From Orychophragmus violaceus (taxonomy: Eukaryota; Streptophyta; Magnoliopsida; Brassicales; Brassicaceae), in assembly GCA_030180135.1 (NCBI GenBank), contig CM058237.1:101791489-101855488 (forward strand): DNA of 64,000 nt, in the 5' to 3' direction. The position numbers were made by a program, and so were the translations under genes. This document shows, piece by piece, positions 45,602-56,618 of the stretch. The stretch's first letter is position 1; every line of letters begins with the position of its first letter. The notes beneath the pieces are model-generated. The model searched no databases, was not told where the DNA came from, and saw only the letters and a list, made by a program, of their open reading frames with translations.

Positions 45602-47185
45602 GAAAAGGGTCTTTGTCGTTTTACCCAAATAAACAAGGTTCACATTTCTCAGATGATTCATAATCAAATGAGCCCAAAAGTCCATCACTACGGAGCTTCT
45701 GAATCCGCTCTCATTTATGTGGCCCAAACGACAATGCCAGAGAAAAGTTTGATTCATATCATTTGACTCGAATCTCTTGGTACTAATGCTATATTTAGGC
45801 ACGTTTTGGTTTAGAACATAAAGTCCATTCTATAATGGATTGCTACTATAAATATATCATTGTAATCAAATGAATAGCACTTATTCTTAATTTGAAAACT
45901 GATATCCTTCCATATCCAAACAAGGAATATAAATAATATTTCTGCTCATAGCAGATACACAGTAGCAGTTCTTAAGTTCTAAAACATGCCATAAAGGGAA
46001 AAACAAATGAAATACTCCTACGGCTAATGCAGCAACTCTTGCTCTATTTCTCACGCGTAGGTCCACTTGTCCTTTCTCCTTAGTCCTACTGTTGCTCAGG
46101 CCCTGCATATTTTCACAAAATATGAGCACCACAACCGGTATCCAATACCCAATGAGTAGAACCATAAGAAGTAACATTTACTTCTATAACATAAATACCT
46201 GAAGAAGAAGTCTCGTACGTCTTCTTCATCTTCTCATAATCTTCCAGGAATTTCTTGCAATTTCTTTTCAAATGCCCATAACCTTTACAATAAAGGCACT
46301 TATCATCTCTAGAAGGACCAGGTTTAACCTTAGGAGCATGGTTAGACGCGCTTGGATTCACAATCGAACTCGTCTTGCCATCACCTTTGTTCTTACCAAG
46401 TTTCTTAAACTTCTTACCCTTTTGTACCATAAGGACATTTGGGGTGTCCTTCTTGATGTTAGGTTCAGCATTTTTAAGCATCCCATGCAATTCAGCCAAC
46501 GTCTTCATCAAGTTGTTCATGTTATAGTTCATAACAAATTGATCATAGCTTGACGGCAGTGACTGCAGAATGATGTCAGTAGCCAACTCTTGGCTAATAG
46601 GACAATCCAGTTTCCCCAGGTTATCAATATAACCCATCATCTTAATGACATGATGACTAACTGGTTCGTCCTTTGGTAGCTTGCATTCAATCAGAGACTT
46701 AACCGTCTGGTATCTCTGAGTTCGTGCCTGCTCCTGAAACATACTTTTCAGGCCATTGATCATCTCTATTGGCGACTCCACGTACTCATATTGCTTTTGC
46801 AAGTCTGAGTTCATGGTAGCCAACATGAGACAACATACATCGACCTTATCATTAGAATGCTTATCCCAAGCATCCTTATCTGACTGCCAGGCATTGACTC
46901 GGTACTTCTTAGGGATAACTTTCTCAAGGACATAGTCCTTTTTCTCCTGTTTGAGAACAATTCTCAAGTTCCGATACCATTCAAGAAAGTTGGATCCATT
47001 TAACTTGTCCTTCTCAAAGACGGATCGCAGGGAGAAATTGTTACGATGGTTTGAGCTAGACATAGCTGAAAACAAGGGAGGTTTAGTTATGATGTTTAAG
47101 AAATGAGAAATCTTAACTATTTAGAAAACTCGCATTATATTCAAACAATGTTTCCTCAAATGAATATAATGATCCAAGACCCATA

Positions 47186-47908
47186 TGTTGGAATCCCTAG
47201 GATCCAGGGTCTAGGTAATTGAATCTAAGAACTGACCTCGTGTTTACCTGGAGATTGGCAGTGGAAATTGGAGCAGGTAAACGAGATCTAGAGCGCCTCA
47301 ATCGCTGCGCCTCTATCGTAGTCCACACGCACACAAGCTGGAATCCGCCGGGATGCTAGTGCCGGGAATCGGATCTCCTGTGGATCTTATGAGTTTCTGT
47401 GTCTCTACTCTCTCTCTGAGAAGCAACACCAACGGCTAGGGCTCAGGTCGATCATATAAGTCATTATATATCGACCTGGGATGACTGAAACGACCTGGGA
47501 TCAAACCCGACTCGTTTAAGTCATTAACTCAAAACTTAAGTCTCGAAGCCCAATGTGCATCGATCGATACACTCAATGTATCGATCGACACACCCTTTCG
47601 AAAACCTCGTCGATCTACACACTCATTGCATCGATCGGCATAACTCTTCTAAACTCAATTCAATGCGTATCCAATACACATTGATCGGATCATATGCCAA
47701 TGATCAATCCCATACTAAGTGTATCCAGCTTGCTTAGGTGTGTAACCCTGTAGGTTCACACGATACTAGAAATGAGTTACAACTCATTTGTCATAAGCGG
47801 TTTCTAGCAAAACATTATGACTACCCAGTATCACATGAATTGTCCGATCTCGACAATACAACTATCTTTAGAGTAAGTACAATATGATTTCATGACATAA
47901 TCCCAACA
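47186..47908 (-). repeat. Copia-D 3' LTR
   Basis: 723 bp. It has dyads at 47557-47595 and 47608-47645 and the U3 inverted repeat (ATACTAG near 47763, CCAGTAT near 47826) with inner hairpin AATGAGTT-ac-AACTCATT. The polypurine tract follows at 47909-47919. Confidence 0.92.
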
Positions 47909-48739
47909 ATCTCCCACTTGTACTAGAATCATCTATTCCCATAATCCCTTTATCGCTATATCTCGATATGGCATAAGGCAAGGAACTGTGTCATCCTTAT
48001 TATAGCCAACATCATGTTCATCGAACTCCTGATCTATACTGATAAAACAAATGACTGACAATCACCTCGTTTGAGCACGGCCATGCATTTTCTCAGTATC
48101 AAATCTTCGATGGGCCCTGAGATATTTATCTCCGGTTATATAGGAGGGACAAATCCCTTCTTGTTCCATCCCTGTTTCTACACATACTTCATGATACACC
48201 TAAGCAATGCCTTTATAGCCGCCATTTACGGATCGACGTTTGACAAGGTCAAAGTGCACCAATTCATATGCTAGAAAGCATGATGAACTCATGTCTAAGG
48301 ACTATACTCTATAGTCGTAATGAGAAACTCTCATGACACAGATATAACTATCCTGTAGAGTTCTCATTAGCGGGTCATGTCCGATCATATGTTCACCAAC
48401 ATATATCTATGTGACTGACTGTGATACTCATATCATTGACTCCATGAGACTTAGTCAACAGTCACCTCACAAGCTAGTCTCTCGCGGTTGTCAGTGTCCC
48501 ACTTTGACAATCTCGACTAGGGACAATCATAATTTATGTCATCTTTTACTTATAGGGTTTCATGATCAAGTCCTCAACTTGATGACCTATAAAATGAACA
48601 TAAAATACTTGGGACCATTATTTAATTATCCAATGATCAAATAATGCTGATGTCAGTTTTTCATAAACATGACTGCATCATGTCTATCTGAACATCACAA
48701 CTAACACAACTCCCACTAGAATCTAGACCACGTCTTCAG
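47909..48739 (-). other. Copia-D 3' UTR
   Basis: About 830 bp of non-coding tail with the conserved hairpin (AATGAGAACTCT / AGAGTTTCTCATT, about 48317-48371) and the stem CTCC-TATATAACC-GGAG near 48133-48150. Confidence 0.6.
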
Positions 48740-51700
48740 ATATCTAGTACCTACAGCAACATCATGAAACTCATGCTTAGGTTGTGAGAGATGCTGCGGT
48801 GTTCTTGTTTGGAACCATTCCAACAAACCACACCGCTATTCTTTAATAAGCATTATTCTACGGTCCACTGCTTGGAGACCTTTCCAACAGATAGCGCCGC
48901 TACACAGACAAAGAGACATAACCAGGTGGGAACCGGGAATCATCTTTGTCCGTCTAACTACTCTTAACAGATTCGTCATTTTTCTCAGTTGAACAAGAAC
49001 TATCCTTAGTGTTTCTCAAACACATGGGGATATTCTTTACAACTGTCCATTGACTTTTACCGGAACAAATTGGTATCTTTTCGTCATGTTTTATGCGTCA
49101 GCTGCATCTAGACGAGTGCAAAATATGGCATTCATGATGGATTTTATTGCATAAGCAAAAGGAATCACACTCATAGATACTAGCTCAGCCAGTGTCCAAG
49201 ACACTTCATCTTGCTAAGATCGATACTAACTCAGCCAGTGTCAAAGACACTCCATCTTGCTAAGATTATTGCCATAAGACCTTTGGTGTGAAGCCATTCT
49301 TGGAATCAAGCACATTTGAACTGTCCAATACCATATCACCATAAGGATTCTGACACGATCCAATTGGTCTTTGCAATCCATTTCAATGGATCCTTATTCC
49401 AAGAATTTTCGAGGCTTCTTCCATGTCCATCGTTAAATTTGACTTCCAACCCAAATCTTGACAAGACTATAACGTCGGAACGTCGTTTATGAGATTAAGT
49501 ATGTTACAAACATACGATGTGAGAATTGCAACTACGATCCTTTTAGTTTACTTGTAAACGCACGGTTTCTATACGTTCCTGATTACGTCAACACCTTTGA
49601 CCGTTTTAACAGAACATATATTCCAACTCCAAGGTGTTTGCTTCAATCCAGAGATGAATCGGTGAAGCTAATAAACATTCCTAGTTAAATTTCGGAGTTG
49701 GGGCTCACCTTCGCTTCTTTGAATTTCGCAGGCTCGTCACTTTTCAATGATCAACAGATCACAACAATCGGTCATGAGGAATCACCCTTGGTTTAGTGAC
49801 GGATCCATCAGGATCAGCGAACTTCAGGCTCCACAGGTTCAGATCCTACAGTACTCTGTAGATCCAACCGCTGCTCTTCCTGAACAGGTTTAACAGCCTC
49901 CTGTGTTTCTCGAATTTCTTCGAGCTGTACTTTTACTCCCACTGTTTTCTTGGAAAAACAGAGTTCCGAACAACAAAAATTTGTTCTCGGATTGGTTGCA
50001 AAAGTACTAAGCCTCGGTTTCCCTAGGACAACCGGTGAAGCAGCCCTTATCAGATTTGGGTTCAAGTTTGTTCGTTGACAACTGTCTTACACAAACCTTG
50101 CAATCCCAATTAATCAGAAAAACATACTTGGAAATCACCCAGTCCACATCCAATGTGGTGTCTTTCAACTGATTCTGATAGAAAACTAATTTGCGTAAAC
50201 ATATTCATTTTAGAGCGTATTTTAAAAGGATAATGGAAGATTCCTGTGATTCATCATTAATCGGAGCATATCTAATAAGGTCCGATTCGTTCTCTCAGAA
50301 ACACCATTTAGGTTTTCCAGGAGAAAAGAGCTGTGATATGACTTCACACTCACTTAGATGATCACCCAATTCTTGACTCAAGTATTTTCCTCCGCGATCT
50401 AATCAAGGATCTCAATACTTCTGTCAAATCGGTTCTATACTTCATTTTTTTGGAACTCCTCAAAGGATTCATACTCGTGTCTCATCAAATGAACACATCC
50501 ATACTTACTGATGCCATCAATAAGTTAATGAAGTACTGAAGATTTACTTTGGTATTTATGCTCATCGGGCCACACACATCAGTATGAGCAAGGCCCAATA
50601 AGCCTCTGGCCCTTCTCTTTAGCTCTGCCAAAGAAGTCTTAGTCATTTTGTCCAGTAAGTAGAATTCATGTCTCAAATGATTTATAATCAAATGAGCCTA
50701 AAGCCCATAACAATGGAACTTCTGAATCCGCTTCACTCTATGTGGTCAAAACGACTATGCTAAGGAAAAATCGAGTTCAAGTCATCAGACTTAAACCGTT
50801 TGGTATTTATGTTATATTCTGGTGTATATTGGTTTAAGACATAAAACCCATTTATCAAAAAGGGGTGCTACCATATAATATTTCATTAAGATCAAAAGAG
50901 AAAAACTTGTCTTTTATCTGAATGAAAAACATCCAAATTCTTACAAGAAAATGAAAGATATCTCTGCATAAAGCAGGTACATAGTAGCAATTACTTAATT
51001 CAAAAACAAAGCTTGAAAGGCTCCTAAAAGTGGAGAATCTCTGCGGCTTATGTAGCAACCATTGCTCCATACCAGACACGCAGTTCCACTTGTCCTTTCC
51101 TCAACGTTCTACTGTTGCTTAGGCCCTGCATATTTCCAAAATATCAGTACCACAACCAGTATCCAATACATACGTAGAACTTGAAGTAATAACACAATAC
51201 CTGAAGAAGAAGTACCATACATCTCCTTCATCTCTTGTGAATCTTCCAAGAATTTAATGCAATCTCTCTTCCAATGCCCTGACTCATCACAGTAGAAGCA
51301 CTTTCTAACACCAGATGGGCCGGACTTGGGCTTATAAGATGACACAGGCCTATCCTTATTCCAAATCTGGACGGCCCTGCCTCTACCCTTGTCAACACAA
51401 GATTTCTCAAATCTTTTACCCCTTTTGATGTCTTGCTCTGCTGTTTTGATCATACCATGCAGCTCAGTCAACGTCTTCGTCAAGTTATTCTTGATATAGC
51501 TTTTGATATACTTATCATAACTAGACGGCAGTGACTGCAGAATGATGTCAGTGGCCAACTCTAAGCTGACGAGACATTCCAGTTTCCCCAGGTTATCAAT
51601 GTTACCCATCATTTTAATGACATGAGGACTCACTGGAGCATCCTCTGGTAGCTTGCACCCAGTGAGAGACTTCACCATTTGGAATCTCTCAACTCGTGCC

Positions 51701-52026
51701 AGATCCTGAAACTTCAGTTTCAGGCTGGTGATCATCTCTATTGGCGACTCCATGTTATCGTATTGACTCTTTAAGTCCGATTCCATGGTAGCCAACATCA
51801 GACCACGCACATCTACCACATCAATATAATGCTTCTTCCAAGCATCATATACTGCATTCGAGCGATTGGTCCCAAGCCTTTCTGGAAGAGCTTTCTCAAG
51901 GACATAGTCCTTACTCTCTAGCTTGAGGATTAATCTCAAATTGCGATACCAATCCAGGAAATTTGATCCATTTAACTTGTCCTTCTCAAGGACGGATCGT
52001 AACGAGAAAGTAGTTTTAGAAATAGG
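48740..52026 (-). pseudogene. Copia-D gag-pol, decayed
   Basis: After the acceptor-like TTTTCAG the start codon itself is lost (ATT in place of ATG near 52023). Gag is open from 51939 to 51109 and has a zinc knuckle CFYCDESGHWKRDC. Protease, integrase and RT sequence is recognisable only as short blocks in shifting frames (for example GLLGLAHTDVCGPM near 50600 and the acidic linker EEQRLDLQ near 49870). A tandem 46-bp duplication sits at 49177-49268. No functional protein is expected. Confidence 0.85.
49177..49268. repeat. 46-bp tandem duplication in Copia-D pol
   Basis: Two adjacent copies starting GATACTARCTCAGCCAGTG and ending CTTGCTAAGAT, differing at about three bases. It is a local duplication in a dead gene. 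Confidence 0.8.
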
Positions 52027-52799
52027 CTGAAAATTTAATAAAAGAAAATTTTAGTTATGAAGTTCAGGAAATGAGAAATCTTATCTAAAAAGAAAACTCG
52101 CATTATATTCAAACAATGTTTCCTCTATGAATATAATGATCCAAGATCCATACATCACTAAAATCTGAGTGGACGACTCGTCATCACCCAGAGTTTAGTC
52201 ATCTAGGTAAGCAAATCATTGCTAATTGTACCTAGTACAACTCTTGGTCGCAAATAAGACAATCCATGTCTCATCCACTCTGATGTCTCTGGGCCCAGAA
52301 CTTCTGATAGCACAGTCAAGTAAACCAATCTCTTCAGTCTTGTGATCATTGACAGTCGCACTGCAAGTCTATCAGTGATCACCTACCTTACTCATGTAGC
52401 TGTGGATACCAAGGACTCCAAGACTATCCAACAACGAAATGAGTCTTGACAGTAGACAAGATTGGGCAAGACATCAAGGTCACTTGATATTTAGTTGAGG
52501 AAACGGAACTCAAAAGTTAGTAATTCAATCTCTTAGGTCGCGTAATTGTTGATGTCAAGCACTGCAAGACCATCAACACTACTACCTGCCTTACTCATGT
52601 AATTGTGGACACCAAGCTCTTGGCAAGACTATCACAACAACGAAATGAGTCTTGACAGTTGACCATATTGAAAAATAAACTTTGATCTAATACACATCCA
52701 ATGTGTACCAGATAGGTTTAGAACATGTTTTACTTCTAATTTTAATTAAGTTTTGCTTGTTCTAATTGAAGTGGGCTAGGTCATTTGGTTCGGTTTCTT

Positions 52800-53050
52800 A
52801 TTTTTAATCAACCAGATAACCGGTCAATCCAATTGAGCCGGTAAATGACCAAATGAACCGGTTTTAGACCAATTGAGATACCGGTCAAATCCAATTCAAC
52901 CGGTCCATCCAACTGAACCGATTCAACCAGTTTTAACTAATCGCGATAACTGGTCCAATTCAATTGAACCGACTTAACCAATCAAACTGATCTACCTTAA
53001 CCAAGCATGATAACCAGTTCAATCCAATTGAACCGATTAACCAATCGCAA
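52800..53050. repeat. AACCGGTT/CCAATTGAACCG repeats in the Copia-D leader
   Basis: At least eight imperfect units around CAATCCAATTGAACCGGT lie in loose tandem. Related units also occur in the leaders of Copia-A (about 30190-30370) and Copia-C (about 62600-62790). Confidence 0.65.
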
Positions 53051-53054
53051 GGCC

Positions 53055-53465
53055 TGTGCCGACCGACACTAAACCTGTGTCGATCGATACAGTGGGGCAT
53101 TAGGGAATTTTTAATCGAATTAAACCGACATAACCATGCGAGATAACCGGTTCAATCCAATTGAACCGATCTATCCTTTCGCACAGCCTGTGTCGATCGA
53201 TGCACCCAGTGTGTCGATCGACACATTGCGATTTCTAAATCGAAACCCAATGTTTTAATAGGCGAATTCTCGCTGCATCGACCGACACAAACTTGTGTCG
53301 ATCGACGCTATGCGAAAACACAAATTCTTTTGCATTTCCGCTGCATCGACCGACACACCCAGTGCATCGATCGATGCTGTGTGAAAACCCTAAAACAATT
53401 TTGCCGTTTTCGCGGTGTGTCGACCGACACAAACTTGTGTCGATCGACACAGTGCGAAAACACAG
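53055..53465. repeat. Dyad module cluster in the Copia-D leader
   Basis: Five modules at about 53056-53092, 53188-53226, 53275-53315, 53339-53380 and 53414-53455. The last is a textbook case: TTTTCGCGGTGTGTCGACC.. , AAACTTG spacer, TGTGTCGATCGACAC, then AGTGCGAAAAC. Confidence 0.85.
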
Positions 53466-53604
53466 TTCTTCGTTTTCGATATAATTAAATCCGAGATTAC
53501 AATTATCAAAACGAAACCTAGCTAGCATCAATTCAATCAAATACCATTTTAATCGAATTCCAGGCTACTGATTCAATGGATTAAACCCTAGGCTCTGATA
53601 CCAC

Positions 53605-54328
53605 TGTTGGAATCCCTAGGATCCAGGGTCTAGGTAATTGAATCTAAGAACTGACCTCGTGTTTACCTGGAGATTGGCAGCGGGAATTGGAGCAGGTAAA
53701 CGAGATCTAGAGCGCCTCAATCGCTGCGCCTCTATCATAGTCCACACGCACACAAACTGGAATCCGCCGGGATGCTAGTGCCGGGAATCGGATCTCATGT
53801 GGATCTTATGAGTTTCTGTGTCTCTACTCTCTCTCTGAGAAGCAACACCAACATCTAGGGCTCAGGTCGATCATATAAGTCATTATATATCGACCTGGGA
53901 TGACTGAAACGACCTGGGATCAAACCCGACTCGTTTAAGTCATTAACTCGAAACTTAAGTCTCGAAGCCCTATGTGCATCGATCGATACACTCAATGTAT
54001 CGATCGACACACCCTTTCGAAAACCTGCGTCGATCGACACACTCATTGCATCGATCGGCACAACTCTTCTAAACTCAATTCAATGCGTATCCAATACACA
54101 TTGATCGGATCATATGCCAATGATCAATCCCATACTAAGTGTATCCAGCTTGCTTAGATGTGTGACCCTGTAGGTTCACACGATACTAGAAATGAGTTAC
54201 AACTCATTTGTCATAAGCGGTTTCTAGCAAAACATTATGACTACCCAGTATCACATGAATTGTCCGATCTCGACAATACAACTATCTTTAGAGTAAGTAC
54301 AATATGATTTCAGGACATAATCCCAACA
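53605..54328 (-). repeat. Copia-D 5' LTR
   Basis: 724 bp, pairing with 47186-47908. GATATATAATG near 53884 on the plus strand reads as a TATA-like box on the minus strand. Confidence 0.92.
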
Positions 54329-54334
54329 CCATAC

Positions 54335-54964
54335 TGTTGGAATTGTGTCCAGTAATCTCGGTACTGTCTCTAGAAAGTAAGAGTATGTCGAGATCAGACA
54401 TAAGTCATATAATACTGGGGATCATGATGGCTTGCTAGAGTCCGCTCATGATCTATAAGTCTTGGACTTATTGCCTTTATTATATGATCCCATATGGGTC
54501 ACACGCCTAAGCTAACAGGAAAATGTGTTGGAACGGCTTAGCAGAAGTACGACAAAAGTGCTAGGCATTTGTCGTACTAAGAGAGAAAGACTAATGGGTC
54601 TGATTAAATGGGATTTAATCAGATTGGGCCCAAAAGCCCAAAAGGGAAAGAGAAGGCTTTTAATGACTAAAAGCCAAGTCTTTTCTTCCCAACCCTAACA
54701 CCCAGCCGCGGCTACTCCTCTCCCTCTGCGCCTCTGTTCCTTGTGGTCTAGCAGCCATTTCCTTGTGAAGCGTGTGTGAACCTTTGGAGGATTCATCCCT
54801 CGGTGCATCTATCTGATCTCTGACCTGTTCTATTCCTTCCGCTGCAACAAACAGGTAAAAGGTGAGATCATGTTATGTTTCTAAATAAGAACACCTAGAT
54901 CTGATGCATGTTTAGGTTGATATCAATATGAGAATTGAATCAGGATCAACTGAACTATCCAAAA
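54335..54964 (+). repeat. Copia-E 5' LTR
   Basis: 630 bp from TGTTGGAATTG. It has the U3 inverted repeat TCATATAATA (54405-54414) / TATTATATGA (54478-54487) with inner hairpin ATAAGTC-ttg-GACTTAT, four hairpins in a row at 54546-54675, and donor AAACAG|GTAAAA at 54854/54855. Its terminal CA is mutated to AA. Confidence 0.93.
54546..54675 (+). other. Chain of four perfect hairpins in the Copia-E LTR
   Basis: AGTACGACAAA/TTTGTCGTACT (54546-54578), TCTGATTAAA/TTTAATCAGA (54599-54623), TTGGGC/GCCCAA (54624-54641) and GGCTTTTA/TAAAAGCC (54655-54675) follow each other within 130 bp. They are repeated in the 3' LTR. Confidence 0.85.
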
Positions 54965-56616
54965 GTGGTATCAGAGCCATTGGTTCTTAGGTTTCTTGTT
55001 TTAGATTCATTGTTTAGGTTGTTTAATCTATTTAGGAGTGTTTTGAATCCATTACTGATAAGAAAAACACTTAAGAATCAGAATTGAACTCTAAACACAT
55101 TAATTGGATCACAAAACCGAGCTATATGACTCGGGTTTTGGTGATCGGCCACGAGAAGGATGGGTCGGACGGACGGGGTCGATCGCAGGTCGGACGGTCG
55201 GGACGGTCGGATTGGATCCGATCGGATCGTTCGATCGATCACGATCGATCGTCGCGTCGCGTCCGATCGCGTCGTCTCGATCGCGTCCTGCTGGCGAGCG
55301 TCGCGTCCCGATCACTCGGCGATCGTGGATGCATCGTCCCGATGGATCGTCCCGACCGCAGCTTGGCATTGTCTCGATCTCGGATCGTTGGCTCGCGGCT
55401 GAGCGGCTGGACGATGGTTCCTTGGGCAGGAAGCTAGGTCACGACCAACTCGGTTTGGTTCGTGACCAAATCGGTTCGGTTCAGGGTTCGGTTCAAAAAC
55501 TTAATTAAAATCATCATTCTGGTTTAATAAACAGATTTTAATAATTTTATTAAATCTGGTTAAACCGGGATAAGAAATCCAATGTCGAAAGAAATATTGG
55601 ATTTAGTGCCTAAACCAGGAATTTCTAATTTGATTTGGTTGGACCAAATAAATTGAGAAGTTCCGGTTTAGTAAATAACCGGTTGACAATTGTGGTCATC
55701 GTGGTAATTAAAACTTGGTTAGACCAGTTTTAATGAACCAGACCGGTTATGTCAATTAATTGGACAATTGGGTCATGTCTTGGACATGGACCAATTCTTG
55801 GGCCTCGGGCCAAGAAGTTAAAACAATTGGGCCAGTTAATTGAGTCTTTCTTCAGATTAATTTAAAATCTATTTTATAAAATTATAAAGTCGTTTTTAAA
55901 TTAAAGTTTCCGAAATTTTGAAATTAGAAAGTTTCTTAAAATAGAAGTTTCTGAATTTGCGGGTTTTGGATTTTAAAGAAATTTCTAAAGTTAGAAAGTT
56001 TCCGGTTTTAGAAAGTTTCCAATTTTAGAAAGTTTCCAAAAATAGTAGGTTTCCATAAATAGAAAGTTTCCCGAAATAGTAATCTTCTATTTTGGGAATG
56101 ATTTTAATGAACCTACGAACCTCAAATAATATCAAGCGTTGGATGTCTTGTCCAGGCTATGTCAGCTGTCAAAGCCCATTCAATTGCATTCATGGCCTTA
56201 CAGTGTGAGGATGTCTGCTTTTGCGTGGGTAAGACGGTTTGTGATTCATAAATGTCATTGGGAGTCCCAGACATTAATGATTACATGACTGTATAGTCCG
56301 GTTTTTCTTGACTAGGCCATCGGGAGTCCCGGGCCTTGAGACATCAGAGTGGGTTGGGCCTCGGGCCCAGATTCACAACCAAGAGTTATATCACGGATAT
56401 AATTAGCCGATATAGGGCTTACCGATATAAGCTAAGGTTGGGTGACGGCCAGTGGCCCACTTTAATTTTAGTTATATGTGGATCTTGGAATCATTATATT
56501 CTATTGAGGGTAACTTAGGTTATTGAATATAATGCGTGATTAATCATATTATACTTTAATACGAGATTAGTCATTTTGAACATAATAACTAATAACCTTT
56601 TATTTATATATTTCAG
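54855..56616 (+). other. Predicted leader intron of Copia-E
   Basis: Donor AAACAG|GTAAAA in U5 (a second possible donor, AAAG|GTGAGA, is 7 bases on) and acceptor TATATATTTCAG two bases before the ATG at 56619. It includes the primer-binding site at 54966-54977 and a CpG-rich block. Confidence 0.5.
55145..55440. repeat. CpG-rich GATCG block in the Copia-E leader
   Basis: GATCG and TCGCGTC units recur densely (for example TCGATCGATCACGATCGATC). Unlike the other copia leaders it lacks the GTGTCGATCGACAC dyad pair. Overlapping open frames here look like no known protein. Confidence 0.7.
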
Positions 56617-56618
56617 AT

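Larger units (their letters stand above)
43561..47063 (-). pseudogene. Copia-C gag-pol, heavily decayed
   Basis: Gag begins at the ATG at 47063 (MSSSNHRNNFSLRSVFEKDKL) and is open to about 46113. It has a zinc knuckle in which the spacing is kept but the context is changed (CLYCKGYGHLKRNC), then the protease DTG (WVLDTGCGAHI). Downstream, integrase and RT pieces lie in different frames: CRLGHI near 45720, KIWGCGAY near 45040, ENKLFVAQ near 44900, and an RT block at 43798-44046 in which the catalytic box has become YIDN. The RNase H region is missing: GIR-type end sequence at 43530 is followed directly by the SLSKKQC segment of RT. Two foreign inserts lie at 44525-44734 and 45544-45594. Confidence 0.85.
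52027..53666 (-). other. Predicted leader intron of Copia-D
   Basis: Donor CTCCAG|GTAAAC in U5 of the right LTR and acceptor AATTTTCAG before the former gag start. It spans the primer-binding site (reverse complement TGGTATCAGAGC, 53592-53603), a partly duplicated leader block (52200-52680), TCAACCGG-type repeats at 52800-53050 and the dyad cluster. Confidence 0.5.
47186..54328 (-). mobile_element. Copia-D: degraded Ty1/copia element nested in Copia-C
   Basis: LTRs of 723 and 724 bp (TGTTGGAATCCC .. ATCCCAACA) and a perfect target duplication CCATA (47181-47185, 54329-54333). The LTRs differ at roughly 14 positions by eye. The 5' LTR is on the right; the interior is full of stops. Confidence 0.92.

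Noticed and set aside
55084..55508. Four overlapping frames of 80-134 residues in the Copia-E leader
   Set aside because: All arise from the GATCG-rich block, lie in the predicted intron and have no counterpart in the other elements.
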